From NCBI RefSeq assembly GCF_018860165.1, contig NZ_JAHKNG010000035.1, positions 1 to 41,293 of the forward strand: a stretch of DNA of 41,293 nt, in the 5' to 3' direction. Made by a program: the position numbers and the translations under genes. Source of the stretch: Paracoccus marinaquae (lineage in GTDB: Bacteria; Pseudomonadota; Alphaproteobacteria; Rhodobacterales; Rhodobacteraceae). The notes under the pieces are model-generated. The model ran no database searches and had not been told where the DNA came from. It worked only from the letters and a program-made list of their open reading frames with translations. Below are positions 25,177 to 32,314 of this stretch, piece by piece (position 1 is the first letter of the stretch; each line of letters opens with the position of its first letter).

Positions 25177-25503
25177 ATGACAGCGCTCGCACAAGATGTC
25201 TCGAAACTCACGGATCGGTATCAGACGACCGTGCCGGCGGGTGTGCGCAAACAGCTCAAGCTGGGCAAGGGCGACCAGATTCGCTACTGCACCGAGCCGA
25301 GTGGCAGGGTCTATATCGAGCCCGTGCGCAGCGACGAGGAAGATCCCGTGCTCGGAGTCTTTCTCGATTTTGTCGAGGCCGATATCAAGGCGCATCCAGA
25401 CCGCATTCGGGCGTTCGATGGGGCTTTGCATGACCGTCTTGCAGCTCTGGTCGGAGACGTTGACGTCGATCTCGATGCGCCGCTATCGCGCGAGGATGAA
25501 TGA
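25177..25503 (+). CDS. prlF: PrlF/SohA-type antitoxin
   Basis: This 108-residue AbrB-fold antitoxin begins with the swapped-hairpin motif KLTDRYQTTVPAGVRKQLKLGKGDQIRYC and ends with an acidic tail (PVLGVFLDFVEADIKAHPDRI), as in PrlF of E. coli. TTTCAGGAG precedes ATG. It overlaps the toxin gene by 4 bp and should repress the operon at 25115-25134. Confidence 0.9.
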   Translation: MTALAQDVSKLTDRYQTTVPAGVRKQLKLGKGDQIRYCTEPSGRVYIEPVRSDEEDPVLGVFLDFVEADIKAHPDRIRAFDGALHDRLAALVGDVDVDLDAPLSREDE

Positions 25504-26018
25504 GCGGCGATAGCGTGCCCGCCCAAGCGCCCCTTGTCGTAAACGGATGGTCGATTTATGCGCATCCGCTCTTTCTGGACCAGCTCGAAGGGCTGATCGA
25601 GGAGGTTGAGACGCGTAGGGCGCGCGATCCCAAGACCTGGCAGAAGAAGAACTGCGCGAAGCGGCTGGCCGCCATCTTCAAGCTGGTCACCGAGGCCATA
25701 CCGGCAGATCCCGGTGCCGCCGCCTTCCGGCAAGGCGGCACACTCGGCGATCACCGCAAGCACTGGTTCCGGGCGAAATTCTTCCAGCAGTATCGGTTGT
25801 TCTACCGGTTCAACAGCGATGCGAAGATCATCGTGGTGGCATGGGTGAACGACGACAAGACCCTGCGCGCCTACGGCAGCAAGACGGATGCTTATGCGAC
25901 CTTCAAAGGGATGCTGGAAGATGGCAATCCACCTGACGATTTCGACGCGCTCTTGAAAGATGCTGCGGCGGAGGACAAGCGGTTCGAGACGTCCCTTGAC
26001 GCGGTGCCTGACCGGTAA
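25500..26018 (+). CDS. yhaV: YhaV-type toxin ribonuclease
   Basis: This 172-residue RelE-superfamily toxin of the YhaV group is identified by VNGWSIYAHPLFLDQLEGLIEEVE at the N-terminus, KKNCAKRLAAIFKLVTEAIPADP, and the catalytic-region pattern GDHRKHWFRAKFFQQYRLFYRFNSDAKIIVVAWVNDDKTLRAYGSKTDAY. YhaV cleaves mRNA and rRNA and is neutralised by PrlF. It overlaps prlF (ATGA). Confidence 0.92.
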   Translation: MSGDSVPAQAPLVVNGWSIYAHPLFLDQLEGLIEEVETRRARDPKTWQKKNCAKRLAAIFKLVTEAIPADPGAAAFRQGGTLGDHRKHWFRAKFFQQYRLFYRFNSDAKIIVVAWVNDDKTLRAYGSKTDAYATFKGMLEDGNPPDDFDALLKDAAAEDKRFETSLDAVPDR

Positions 26019-26052
26019 GCGGCCTTCAGAAGCCTTGCCGTGGCCCAGGGCC

Positions 26053-26130
26053 TGCTCGGAGCTGCTCAGCTCTGCAAAGGGCGAGGCCAGTCCTGTGCTG
26101 GCGGAGTTTTTGGCGGGTCAGGGTGGCTGA
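26053..26130 (+). pseudogene. Duplicated 3' end of the hypothetical gene at 24592
   Basis: Translation in frame from 26053 gives SELLSSAKGEASPVLAEFLA and then a TGA at 26128, matching the C-terminus of the protein at 24592-25050 (SELLSSAKGAASPVLAEYFA). The two copies flank the prlF-yhaV module. They are similar rather than identical at DNA level, so the event is not very recent or the copies come from two paralogues. Confidence 0.8.
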
Positions 26131-26142
26131 GTTTCTCGCTGA

Positions 26143-27017
26143 TGACCTGCCCCCCGAAACTTCCCTCGTTCTGATGTAGAGTTTGCTCGACCTTTCGACG
26201 GAGCAAACAGATGCGAAAGAGCCGTTTCACCGAGGCGCAGATCATCGGGATGATCAAGGAACAGGAAGCCGGAATGCCGACAGCGGAGGTGTGCCGCAAG
26301 CACGGCCTCAGCCAAGGCACGTTCTACAAGTTCAAATCCAAGTATGGCGGCATGGAGGTGTCTGACGCCGCCAAGCTGAGGGCGCTGGAAGACGAGAACG
26401 CCATGCTCAAGCGTCTGCTGGCGGACAGCATGCTGGACAACGTTGTGCTGAAGGACTTGCTGGGAAAGAGCTGACGGCGCCGAATGAGCGGCGAGAGGCA
26501 GCGCTCAGAGCGATGCGGGATCATGGCATCTCGCAGCGCCGGGCCTGCCGACTTGTCGGTGTCGATCCCAAGACGGTCCGGCGTGAACGCCCGCCGGACA
26601 ATCCCGAGATACGCAAAGAGATGAAGGCCGTCGCAGCCAAGCGGCGCCGGTTTGGCTATCGGCGGATCGGGGTGATGCTGGAACGCAATGGTATGATCAT
26701 GAACCACAAGAAGCTGTATCGGCTTTACACGGAAGAGAAGCTTGGCGTCAGGCGACGACGGGGCCGGAAACGCGCCCGTGGCTCACGGACACCCATGCCA
26801 GAAGCTCTGAGGCCGGGAGAGCGCTGGTCCCTGGACTTCCTGTCCGACACGTTCGGTGCCTCGCGCAAGTTCCGCATTCTGGCGGTGAACGACGATTGCT
26901 GCCGCGAAAATCTCTGCCTGATAGCCGACACCAGCATTTCCGGTGCCCGGGTTGCTCGGGAACTGGATGCCCTTGTCCGCATCTATGGAAAGCTTGCCAG
27001 CATTGTCAGTGACAACG
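26143..27017 (+). mobile_element. IS3-family element (IS407-like), truncated at its 3' side
   Basis: The apparent left end begins near 26143 (TGACCTGCCCCCCG), 68 bases before orfA. orfA and a -1-frame orfB follow, but the DDE transposase stops matching after the second Asp, where IS110-type sequence starts. The right half and right inverted repeat are missing, so the element cannot move by itself. Confidence 0.8.
26211..26474 (+). CDS. IS3-family transposase OrfA
   Basis: This 87-residue HTH protein (MRKSRFTEAQIIGMIKEQ, then TAEVCRKHGLSQGTFYKFKSKYGG and a leucine-zipper-like LRALEDENAMLKRLLADSML) is typical of IS407/IS51-group OrfA, intact and full length. OrfAB would be made by a -1 frameshift near its end, since the orfB frame stays open from about 26462. 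Confidence 0.92.
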   Translation: MRKSRFTEAQIIGMIKEQEAGMPTAEVCRKHGLSQGTFYKFKSKYGGMEVSDAAKLRALEDENAMLKRLLADSMLDNVVLKDLLGKS

Positions 27018-27046
27018 TCCTATGTGGGGAAGATCTGGCTGCTTAG
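26513..27046 (+). pseudogene. IS3-family transposase OrfB, truncated
   Basis: The HTH_21-like N-terminus (RRFGYRRIGVML, NHKKLYRLYTEE) and the start of the integrase core (WSLDFLSDTF with the first catalytic Asp) are intact. The second catalytic region reads SIVSDN and then departs into unrelated sequence at about 27017, ending at a chance stop. The final catalytic Glu is missing, so the enzyme should be inactive. The natural start is upstream through frameshifting from orfA. Confidence 0.88.
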
Positions 27047-27466
27047 GTCAGCAGGTCATGGGGCATCCGGTGTCCCGGATGCCCTGTTAAGGTTGCCCAG
27101 ACGGGCTCTGCCGTCAAGAAATGATCTCTTCCATAGCAAACACAGGGTACGCGCTCTGGCGGCCCTCACCGTCCTCAATACGAGATCCCAAATCCCAAGC
27201 AGAAGGCCCGAACATTATCTACGAGGTCAGCAAGCTGCCTCCACGGCTCGTCAGAGAGAGGTCCTTCCGCCTGGGCTCACCCCCTCGAAGAAGGGGCGAT
27301 AGGGTTCGCCGTGATTGACTACGGCGTGTACGGTGCGCGCCATCTTGGCCGCGATCGCGGTGTAAGCCTTGCGGCGCAGATGAGCGTTGTGTCGATCCTT
27401 GGAGATGTAGCGCTCGAACTTGTCGCGGAAGCTGTTGGTCCGCTTGAGAACAGCGGTCTGGCCGGC
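27018..27466 (-). mobile_element. IS110-family remnant (transposase C-terminus plus 3' non-coding end)
   Basis: On the minus strand 27466-27251 encodes the C-terminus of an IS110-type transposase (LAGQTAVLKRTNSFRDKFER, then HLRRKAYTAIAAKMARTVHAV, EPYRPFFEGVSPGGRTSL and stop). About 230 bases of non-coding sequence then run to the junction with the broken IS3 gene. That flank contains a perfect 10-bp hairpin (27061-27084). The transposase N-terminus is missing, so the element is dead. Confidence 0.75.
27061..27084. repeat. Perfect hairpin in the IS110 3' flank
   Basis: GGGCATCCGG and CCGGATGCCC pair over 10 bases around TGTC. It lies in the non-coding end of the IS110 remnant, the place where IS1111-type members encode their bridge RNA. 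Confidence 0.7.
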
Positions 27467-27626
27467 CAACCGGGTCGATGGAGAGGATCGACAGCGCCAG
27501 GAGGCTGAGGACAATAAGGGCAGGGGACTTCATGTCACGGTTTCTAGCAGAAAAGCGGGCTTTGTTCATGAAATGTTTCTCGCTCGATGCGAACATGGTA
27601 AACTCCATCTGAAAGGAGATCGAGCC

Positions 27627-28148
27627 ATGACCCGGCCCATTCAGATCAGGACTGCAAGTCAGCGCGAAGTTGCGGCGTTCCTGGCGCGCCAACGCGATGA
27701 GGAAAGCAAAGCCGCCCAAGCCAGAGCGGCGCGCGATCGGCAGTGGCAGAAGGAGATCGACGAACTGGATCAGGAATGCGAGGCGTGGGAACAGGCTGCG
27801 GCCCAATTGCTGGATGAAGGACGGGAGCTCTTCGGGAGCGACACCGCCGCAGGTCAGGAAATGGCGCAGATCCTTGATGCCCGTGAACTGGCGGCGCGGC
27901 GGCGAACGACGGAAGCGGACCAGCGTGCCAGCTATAGCGGCATCACCTCCAAAGAGGCTTTGAGACAGGCTGTCGGCCAGGTGGCACCACTGCACATTCT
28001 GATCTCGATTGTGCCGCTTCAATTCGTGGCCTTGATCGGCATGAACCCCACGGTCCCCGTCCTGATCGCCGCAGCCTATGTCAGTTTTTGGGTCTGGCTC
28101 CATTGGCGCAAGATCCTCGATCTTGCCGGGAGCGTTCAGTCAACATGA
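27627..28148 (+). CDS. Hypothetical coiled-coil membrane protein
   Basis: This 173-residue protein starts at 27627, chosen because AAAGGAG lies 8 bases upstream. Residues 10-100 are highly charged and helical (probable coiled coil); two hydrophobic helices follow at about 121-139 and 143-160. A soluble helical N-terminus with a two-helix membrane anchor is what can be seen; no family or function was recognised. The gene is flanked by IS debris and a parDE module, and may be a plasmid accessory gene. Confidence 0.65.
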   Translation: MTRPIQIRTASQREVAAFLARQRDEESKAAQARAARDRQWQKEIDELDQECEAWEQAAAQLLDEGRELFGSDTAAGQEMAQILDARELAARRRTTEADQRASYSGITSKEALRQAVGQVAPLHILISIVPLQFVALIGMNPTVPVLIAAAYVSFWVWLHWRKILDLAGSVQST

Positions 28149-28219
28149 GCGTCTAACGCTCTCGCATCATGGGGGCAGGGGGGCAGGGGATCGCCATGAT
28201 CCCTGTTTCAGGCAACTCA

Positions 28220-28448
28220 ACGTGTGACGCATTTGCGGCGGTGCCGCTGAAGTTGCCGGTGATGCGCTAGCGTTAGCCGACGGAGCGAGACGGCCACGGA
28301 TCGAGCGAACAGCGGCGCGGTCGAGGTCACCACCGTGCCGGGTGCGCGAGAAGTAATCGACGAGCTACGCCGACAGGGCCTGCAATTCGGCTTCGGTTGC
28401 CGGGGCACCGCGACGGGCGATGATCTCGTTGCGGCAATCAGCGTTCAT
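28220..28448 (-). pseudogene. Short reading frame coupled to parE, probably a decayed third gene
   Basis: The parE stop and a new ATG overlap as TGATG at 28448, starting a 27-codon frame (MNADCRNEIIARRGAPATEA...) that ends at TAG (28365). Beyond the stop the same frame continues with gene-like composition (LVDYFSRTRHGGDLD) to about 28220. It may be a tiny third member of the TA operon or the remnant of a longer gene. The rest of the 28149-28447 gap shows nothing else convincing. Confidence 0.4.
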
Positions 28449-28756
28449 CATTGCGGATCATCCTCGGGAAACAGCAGAGCAGCGTAGTCCCTCGCACCAT
28501 GCAGCACACGGATCACGAAAACCTCGTTGTCATCGGCGCGATAGAAAATCTGGTAGTTGTCATGCACCCGCCGTCGAACGCCTTTTTGCGCGTAACGCGG
28601 CACCAGAGGGTGAGCCTTCGGCATCTGGCCGAGGCTGGCGCATTTGCCAGCCAATTCGGCCACGAAGGATTGCGCACGGGGCGGATTGTCCCGCGCGATG
28701 TAATCACCGATGGCGATCAGATCTTGCCGCGCTTCGGATGATAGGCGGACCTTCAT
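28448..28756 (-). CDS. parE: RelE/ParE-family toxin
   Basis: This 102-residue ParE-type toxin shows KVRLSSEARQDLIAIGDYIARDNP at the N-terminus and RRRVHDNYQIFYRADDNEVFVIRVLHGARD near the end, the family's typical core and C-terminal strand. ParE toxins inhibit DNA gyrase; RelE relatives cleave mRNA, and the sequence alone favours ParE because of the ParD-type partner. It overlaps parD by 4 bp. Confidence 0.92.
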   Translation of the reverse strand: MKVRLSSEARQDLIAIGDYIARDNPPRAQSFVAELAGKCASLGQMPKAHPLVPRYAQKGVRRRVHDNYQIFYRADDNEVFVIRVLHGARDYAALLFPEDDPQ

Positions 28757-28995
28757 GCAGAGGCATACCGCTGCGCGAGTTCCACAGCCACGTCTTCAAT
28801 TGCATGAGTTTGGCCCGCCTCGATATCTGCCAAGCCGCGTTCTATGGCCATATCCAGCGCCGCAAGGCGCTTCTCGCGCTCTTCGACCAGCCGCACCCCT
28901 TCCCGCAGCACTTCACTTTTGGAGCCGTAGCGGCCCGATTCCACGAGCCGCTGGATGTAGGATTCCAAAGATTTTCCCAATTCTGCGCTGATCAT
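28753..28995 (-). CDS. parD: ParD-type ribbon-helix-helix antitoxin
   Basis: This 80-residue antitoxin has the ribbon-helix-helix start of ParD/CopG proteins (ISAELGKSLESYIQRLVESGRYGSKSEVLREGVRLVEEREKR) and an acidic C-terminal tail that should bind ParE. GGAG lies 8 bases before the ATG. A good promoter overlapped by an inverted repeat lies just upstream. Confidence 0.93.
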   Translation of the reverse strand: MISAELGKSLESYIQRLVESGRYGSKSEVLREGVRLVEEREKRLAALDMAIERGLADIEAGQTHAIEDVAVELAQRYASA

Positions 28996-29024
28996 TGCGT
29001 GTTCTCCAATCTCGCCATGTGGTC

Positions 29025-29056
29025 AAGATAGGCGACTTATGAATTATTATCAATTC
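29025..29056 (-). promoter_or_regulatory. parDE promoter and operator
   Basis: On the minus strand TTGATA (29053-29048) and TATCTT (29030-29025) are separated by 17 bases. A GAATT-N6-AATTC inverted repeat (29041-29056) covers the -35 box and suits autorepression by ParD. Confidence 0.7.
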
Positions 29057-29134
29057 CGATCCCAGTGCCGCGCCTGCCATCCGCGCCGGTCGGCCAGCTT
29101 CTCGGCTATGCCTGCTGACGCGGAGTAGGGGGGT

Positions 29135-29368
29135 ATGCGTGCCGAGCTTGAAGCCGCCGGGAGGCCCTTTGGTCCGAGCGATCTGCTGATCGCGGCTCAT
29201 GCCGGCGCTATTGGTGCGGTGCTCGTGACTGACAACACGGACGAATTTTCCCGCGTTCGCGGTCTGCGTGTTGAAAACTGGATCAGATCATCCCTGAGCC
29301 TGAGATTCGATTCATCGCTACTGAATGCGGTTTTCCAAGAGGGGCAGAGGCCACAAAATTATGCGTAA
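29135..29368 (+). pseudogene. PIN-domain toxin remnant (C-terminal half)
   Basis: The frame matches only the last third of VapC toxins (FGPSDLLIAAHAGAIGAVLVTDNTDEFSRVRGLRVENWI). The N-terminal half with the first catalytic Asp and any antitoxin are missing, and a stop lies three codons upstream of the ATG. Sequence after about 29300 is unrelated. It is a dead fragment of another TA module. Confidence 0.85.
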
Positions 29369-29469
29369 TAACAAACATTATGGAATATTCACAAATTAAT
29401 ACACGTTGAATCAGATATTTAGAGCGCTCCGCCCACCCCTGAACAGCCCTGCGCGGTTTGCCCCGCGTC

Positions 29470-29682
29470 CTACGCGGCACCTTCATAGAGCTCGAACTCC
29501 TGCGGGATTTCCCGTTCAAGGCGCACGATGTCATCGTGGGAGATGGTCATCTCCCGCTTCGGCGATCTGTTCAGAACCTGCTCCGGCCCGACACGCCTGC
29601 CGAGCCTTTCGGACAGATAGGCATTGGCGGCTGCCTGGTGGTCATTGAACTGATGCGGTTTTACCGGAGAGCTTTTGGTTCA
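29470..29682 (-). pseudogene. C-terminal fragment of an unrecognised protein
   Basis: On the minus strand an open frame of about 70 codons reads ...NDHQAAANAYLSERLGRRVG, then LNRSPKREMTISHDDIVRLE and ends EFELYEGAA before TAG at 29470. The composition is natural and the end convincing, but there is no start codon and the frame is blocked upstream by a TGA. The parent family was not recognised. The AT-rich stretch 29369-29469 between it and the PIN remnant shows no gene. Confidence 0.45.
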
Positions 29683-29757
29683 ATGATTAGGCTGCTTTTT
29701 CGTCAGCGTTCAAGCTTGCGTAGAATCCTGAGCTGCTGCCGGTTTCGTGGACACGAA

Positions 29758-29788
29758 GAAAGACCGCGAGTTTCCCTCGCGGTCTTTC
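29758..29788 (-). terminator. Terminator of the anion-transporter gene
   Basis: Perfect 13-bp inverted repeat (GAAAGACCGCGAG / CTCGCGGTCTTTC) around 5 bases, 24 bases after the transporter stop; on the minus strand the stem ends in CTTTCTTCG, a weak T-rich tail. Confidence 0.75.
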
Positions 29789-29811
29789 CTCCGTCCCCAA
29801 CGCCACCCGAT

Positions 29812-31077
29812 CTACGGGAAGAACGGAAACAGGATCGGCAGCAGGATCATTGCGACAACCGTCGAGACCAGGATCAGCGGTAGACCGGCCTTCGTGTAGT
29901 CCATGAACGTATACCGGCCCGGCCCCAAGACCATGACATTGGCTGGCATGCCGATGGGGGTTGCATAGGCCAGTGACCCGCCGATCACGGTAGCCATCAG
30001 GACGGCTCGGGGATCGGCACCGATCTGTGTCGAGATCGACAGGCTGATCGGCACCAGAAGCGCGGTCGTCGCGGTGTTTGACATGAAGTTGGTCATCACG
30101 ACGGCCAGCAGGAAGATGACCAGCAGGAAAACGAACATCGGCGTCTCGGGGCCGGTAACGCCAAGAACGGTTTCGGCGATCATCTGGCCCGCACCGGTTT
30201 TTTCCATCGCCGCAGCCAAGGACAGAATGCCACCGAAGAGGAAGATGGTCTTGGCGTCGATCGAACGATAGGCCTGCTGTTCGCTGATGACACCCAACAG
30301 GATCAGTGAAATGGCTCCGATGGCACCGGTGATATGAAGGCGGATTCCGATCTGTTGCTCGAACACCATGCCAAGAATGGTGACGAGCAGGACGATCAGA
30401 GATGCGTTCTTTTTCCATTGCGGAACGGATGACGTGGTCTCGTCAAGGCTATTGGCTGCCATTTCTTCGGTCTTGTGATCGGGCAGCAGCCTGAAGCCGA
30501 TCGTGGCGGTGAAGAGGATACCTGCCAGCAGGATCGGCAGTCCGACAAGAGCATACTCGAAGAAACCAAAGCTGAGCCCATTCTCCTGCAACGCGGCTTG
30601 GGCGATCATGTTGCCGGGCGCTCCGATCAGGCTGAGATTGCCACCCATCGCCGCCGCAAAGACAATCGGCATCAGCAGGCGCGAGCGCGCAAACCCGGAT
30701 TTGGCGGCGATGCCGATCACGACCGGAATCAGGACCGCTGCGGTGCCGGTGTTCGACAACACACCCGACATCAGACCGGTGATCAGCATGATCGCGACGA
30801 CCAGTTGCCGTTCGGTCCTGGCAAAGCGCGTGACGAGACCGCCGATCTCTGCCGCCATGCCGGTCTGGAACAGCGCGCCGCCAATGATGAACATGTCGAC
30901 GAACAGGATGACATTGCTGTTGACGAAGCCGTCGAAGGCCTCACCTGCGTCAAGCACGCCGGTCAGTACAAGGCCGACGCAGACGATCATGGCTGTCAGG
31001 GCCAGCGGAATCCGCTCCCACACGAACATGACGATCGCGAACAGCAGTAGCAGCAGGGTAATTGTTGCAGGGTCCAT
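29812..31077 (-). CDS. DASS/SLC13-family anion (probably dicarboxylate) transporter
   Basis: This 421-residue polytopic inner-membrane protein belongs to the divalent anion:sodium symporter family. The two inverted-repeat signatures with Ser-Asn-Thr are present: LSNTGTAAVLIPVVIGIA (about 107-124) and MSNTATTALLVPISLSIS (about 336-353), each following a helical hairpin. Substrates in the family are C4-dicarboxylates, citrate or sulfate. Being next to a tartrate-type catabolic operon and its LysR regulator, tartrate or a related hydroxy-acid is the likely substrate (inference). GGAGG precedes ATG. In classical ttu loci the transporter TtuB is of another superfamily, so this looks like a replacement. 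Confidence 0.88.
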   Translation of the reverse strand: MDPATITLLLLLFAIVMFVWERIPLALTAMIVCVGLVLTGVLDAGEAFDGFVNSNVILFVDMFIIGGALFQTGMAAEIGGLVTRFARTERQLVVAIMLITGLMSGVLSNTGTAAVLIPVVIGIAAKSGFARSRLLMPIVFAAAMGGNLSLIGAPGNMIAQAALQENGLSFGFFEYALVGLPILLAGILFTATIGFRLLPDHKTEEMAANSLDETTSSVPQWKKNASLIVLLVTILGMVFEQQIGIRLHITGAIGAISLILLGVISEQQAYRSIDAKTIFLFGGILSLAAAMEKTGAGQMIAETVLGVTGPETPMFVFLLVIFLLAVVMTNFMSNTATTALLVPISLSISTQIGADPRAVLMATVIGGSLAYATPIGMPANVMVLGPGRYTFMDYTKAGLPLILVSTVVAMILLPILFPFFP

Positions 31078-31215
31078 GGTTTCCTCCCAGGTTTCCGGTT
31101 CTGCCCCTCGTGTCTTAGGTGCAGGTCGAAACCGGGATACGTGGAAGGTTCGCGGCGATACATTCGCCAGAAATTATATTAATTCCTGCAATGGTTTTGT
31201 GATGGAGCTGATCTG

Positions 31216-32130
31216 TCAGGCGCTGTCCTCAATGACCTGCAGATTTTCGTCAAGAACTGCCAGTAGCGCGTCGCGCTGATCGTCGCGGGTGCCACGTGCC
31301 CAAGCGGCGGCCAGGATCAGCTTCCCGCGTGTAGTGCCCTCGGGAAGCACCAGCGGAACGAACATGACGCCTGCCACAGCGATCCGCGATGCCCATCGTG
31401 GCACGATCGCCAGTCCCGTTCCCGTCGCCACGAGATTGACGATCGTGTGCTTTTCCTCGGCGATCTGCGCAATTCGTGCGGTGAGACCGGCATCGGTAAA
31501 TAGCTTGATGGTCAAGTCATGCGAATGCGGGCGAGAGCGGCGATCGGGAACGATCAACGGCGCGTCGGCAAGATCATTGACCGTCAGTTCGGAATAACCG
31601 GCCAGTGCATGGCCCACGGGCAGGGCGACCATGGCTGTTTCGAAGAACAGGGTCTGGAAATGGATCTTTGGATCGCGGATATCTGGTGGGCGGCAGAAGG
31701 CGATATCGAGGCTGCCGCTGAGGATTCGCGGCAGCAGGTGGATGGTCTTCTGCTCGACCAGTTGGATTTCGATGTCAGGCCGCCGTGCCCGCAACAGTTG
31801 CAACAACTGCGGCATCAATCCGGCTGCCGCGCTGTCTATGGCGCCGACCTTCAGCACGGCCGTCTCACGGCGCCTGACGCTGCGGATGCGCTGCTCAAAA
31901 CGATCGGCCTGTGCGACCAGGGCGCGGGCGTCGTCCAGTATCGTCATGCCGGCCTCAGTCAGCGCCACATTGCGCGTTGTGCGAAGGAACAGCCGCGTTT
32001 CAAAGCGGTCCTCCAGAAGTCTGATCTGTCTGCTGAGCGAAGCGGGCAGCATGTCCATGGCCTGGGCTGCGCGCCCAAAATGCAGTTCCCCGGCCACGGC
32101 CAGGAAACACCTGATCTGCTGAATATCCAT
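31216..32130 (-). CDS. LysR-family transcriptional regulator of the tartrate locus
   Basis: This 304-residue regulator has the LysR N-terminal HTH (MDIQQIRCFLAVAGELHFGRAAQAMDMLPASLSRQIRLLEDRFETRLFLRTTRNVALTEAG) and a periplasmic-binding-protein-like effector domain. It is divergent from the dehydrogenase operon with 184 bases between, and upstream of the transporter on the same strand (138-base gap). By position it corresponds to ttuA of the Agrobacterium vitis tartrate-utilisation region. The inducer is probably tartrate or a pathway intermediate (inference). Confidence 0.93.
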   Translation of the reverse strand: MDIQQIRCFLAVAGELHFGRAAQAMDMLPASLSRQIRLLEDRFETRLFLRTTRNVALTEAGMTILDDARALVAQADRFEQRIRSVRRRETAVLKVGAIDSAAAGLMPQLLQLLRARRPDIEIQLVEQKTIHLLPRILSGSLDIAFCRPPDIRDPKIHFQTLFFETAMVALPVGHALAGYSELTVNDLADAPLIVPDRRSRPHSHDLTIKLFTDAGLTARIAQIAEEKHTIVNLVATGTGLAIVPRWASRIAVAGVMFVPLVLPEGTTRGKLILAAAWARGTRDDQRDALLAVLDENLQVIEDSA

Positions 32131-32148
32131 GATCTCCTCCTCCGCCAG

Positions 32149-32190
32149 ATTATATCCTTCTCATATATAATTCTACGCAAATTGCGGAAT
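32149..32190. promoter_or_regulatory. Probable LysR-binding region between divergent operons
   Basis: Two dyads lie side by side: ATTATAT-N9-ATATAAT (32149-32171, perfect 7-base arms) and ATTC-N3-GCAA-A-TTGC-N-GAAT (32170-32190). Both fit the interrupted-palindrome form of LysR operators, and the AT-rich first dyad could overlap the regulator's own promoter. Confidence 0.6.
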
Positions 32191-32314
32191 CGCAGGCTGA
32201 GGCGCAGTTTCGCCCTGTGATCGCCGCAGGGCGTCGCGAGGGAGGAGATGCGTTGGGCCGCCATGGCCCGCCCCGCGACCCAGCCGGCGCCCGGAACCGC
32301 ATGAGGAGAGACCC

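Noticed and set aside
24031..25431. 466-codon minus-strand frame
   Set aside because: It runs antisense across the ParB-like gene, the hypothetical gene and prlF, all of which have ribosome-binding sites and sensible products.
27219..28103. 294-codon minus-strand frame, including a signal-peptide-like start at 27533 (MKSPALIVLSLLALSILSID)
   Set aside because: It crosses the IS110 remnant in the wrong frame and is antisense to the better supported gene at 27627. The hydrophobic start may be a real truncated gene end, but nothing else supports it.
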